Shown here: positions 49,747-50,567 of the stretch, one piece after another | Layout: each line of letters opens with the position of its first letter | Numbering within the stretch: position 1 is the first letter of the stretch | DNA from: Lachnospiraceae bacterium | GTDB taxonomy: Bacteria > Bacillota > Clostridia > Lachnospirales > Lachnospiraceae | Assembly: GCA_015057375.1 (NCBI GenBank) | Contig: SVEM01000010.1 | Span: 1 to 50,567 of the forward strand | Direction of reading: 5' to 3' | DNA length: 50,567 nucleotides | Notes under the pieces: generated by a model | What the model saw: only the letters and a program-made list of their open reading frames with translations | Told to the model about the DNA's origin: nothing | Databases searched by the model: none | Program-made: the position numbers and the translations under genes

Positions 49747-50567
49747 ATGAGAAGTGATAATGTAACAAAAGGTATGCAGCAGGCACCACATCGTTCTTTA
49801 TTTAATGCACTTGGATTAACAGCTGAGGAGATGAAAAGACCTCTTATAGGTATAGTCAGTTCGTATAACGAGATTGTACCTGGACATATGAATATTGATA
49901 AAATTGTTGAAGCAGTAAAGCTCGGAGTTGCAATGGCAGGAGGTACACCGAGAGTATTTCCGGCGATAGCGGTATGTGACGGTATTGCCATGGGACATAT
50001 CGGAATGAAGTATTCTCTTGTTACAAGAGATCTTATTGCTGATTCGACAGAGTGTATGGCTCTTGCGCATCAGTTTGATGCACTTGTTATGGTGCCTAAC
50101 TGTGATAAGAACGTTCCGGGCCTTCTTATGGCAGCTGCCAGACTTAATATTCCTACAATATTTGTCAGCGGTGGTCCGATGCTTGCAGGACGTGTAAATG
50201 GAAAGAAGAGAAGTCTTTCAAGTATGTTTGAGGCAGTTGGTTCACATTCAGCAGGGCTTATGACAGAAGCTGAAGTATGTGAATTTGAGAATAATGTATG
50301 TCCGACCTGTGGTTCATGTTCAGGAATGTATACAGCTAACAGTATGAACTGTCTTACAGAAGTACTTGGAATGGGACTTAAAGGAAACGGAACAATTCCT
50401 GCAGTATATTCAGAAAGAATCAGACTTGCAAAGCAGGCAGGTATGAAGATAATGGAACTTTTGGAAAAAGATATTCGTCCAAGAGATATTATGACAGAGA
50501 AAGCATTTATGAATGCACTTACTGTTGATATGGCTCTCGGATGTTCAACTAATAGTATGCTTCACCT
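49747..50567 (+). CDS. ilvD: Dihydroxy-acid dehydratase IlvD (partial, runs off the window)
   Basis: The first ~273 codons of an enzyme that makes the 2-keto acid precursors of valine and isoleucine. It starts [19 protein letters not shown], followed by [47 protein letters not shown], and the iron-sulfur region [22 protein letters not shown]. Iron-sulfur cysteines are seen in NCDKNVPG and [15 protein letters not shown] lies 9 bases before the ATG. The upstream T-box ties it to branched-chain amino acid supply. The 3' part is outside the window. Confidence 0.96.
   Translation, partial: MRSDNVTKGMQQAPHRSLFNALGLTAEEMKRPLIGIVSSYNEIVPGHMNIDKIVEAVKLGVAMAGGTPRVFPAIAVCDGIAMGHIGMKYSLVTRDLIADSTECMALAHQFDALVMVPNCDKNVPGLLMAAARLNIPTIFVSGGPMLAGRVNGKKRSLSSMFEAVGSHSAGLMTEAEVCEFENNVCPTCGSCSGMYTANSMNCLTEVLGMGLKGNGTIPAVYSERIRLAKQAGMKIMELLEKDIRPRDIMTEKAFMNALTVDMALGCSTNSMLH

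Noticed and set aside
1-50567. CRISPR arrays, insertion sequences, prophage and integration sites
   Set aside because: No regularly spaced repeats, transposase, integrase or phage genes were seen, and the gene order is mainly the conserved chromosomal one.

Overview
The window is AT-rich and reads as a chromosomal piece of a Gram-positive clostridium, most likely a fibre-degrading member of the Lachnospiraceae (Butyrivibrio/Roseburia/Eubacterium-like). The evidence is a PolC-type replicative polymerase, a LytR-CpsA-Psr protein, RnpM (YlxR), RbgA, a T-box leader, a secreted GH10 xylanase with a bacterial-Ig-like N-terminus, and a clostridial Tad-type pilus locus. No insertion sequence, phage gene or CRISPR array was seen. 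The species call is an inference, and no database was searched.

Layout. Bases 1-4131 are a translation and ribosome-maturation run: ffh (3' end), rpsP, khpA, rimM, trmD, rplS, lepB, rbgA. A bidirectional terminator follows. Bases 4331-8877 hold accessory genes: a DUF5688-like protein, galE, a modular GH10 xylanase, and a short secreted protein that copies the xylanase N-terminus without a catalytic domain. These run with no visible terminator into the essential series pyrH, frr, uppS, cdsA, dxr, rseP, ispG, polC (8901-19730). A MarR-like/CBS fusion regulator ends that series. Between 20653 and 21047 lie a terminator, a convergent tRNA-Glu(CUC) with its own promoter and terminator, and the promoter and hairpin leader of the next operon.

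Bases 21048-30111 are the rimP-nusA operon: rimP, nusA, rnpM, ylxQ, infB, rbfA, nrnA, truB, ribF and an acyltransferase. An ABC-F ATPase lies on the minus strand. It is followed by rex (behind a consensus promoter), a solitary mazF-like toxin and rlmH. On the minus strand again come pcrA and a small acidic-tailed membrane protein. Bases 36714-44905 form one tightly packed Tad/Flp-type pilus locus: ATPase, two TadB/TadC-like membrane proteins, a Flp-like pilin, two pseudopilin-like proteins, a CpaB-like SAF protein, a ~1000-residue Ig-repeat exoprotein and a prepilin peptidase. This is the most unusual part of the window. The right end carries a metH without its reactivation domain, a rhamnosyltransferase-like GT2, an LCP wall-polymer ligase, and a T-box leader with a predicted valine specifier in front of ilvD, which runs off the edge.

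How the parts fit. Most genes serve ribosome assembly, translation, replication, and isoprenoid, phospholipid and cell-wall synthesis. The accessory parts (xylanase, GalE, acyltransferase, GT2/LCP pair, Tad pilus with its exoprotein) all concern the cell surface and plant-fibre use, which suits a gut or rumen bacterium attaching to and digesting fibre.
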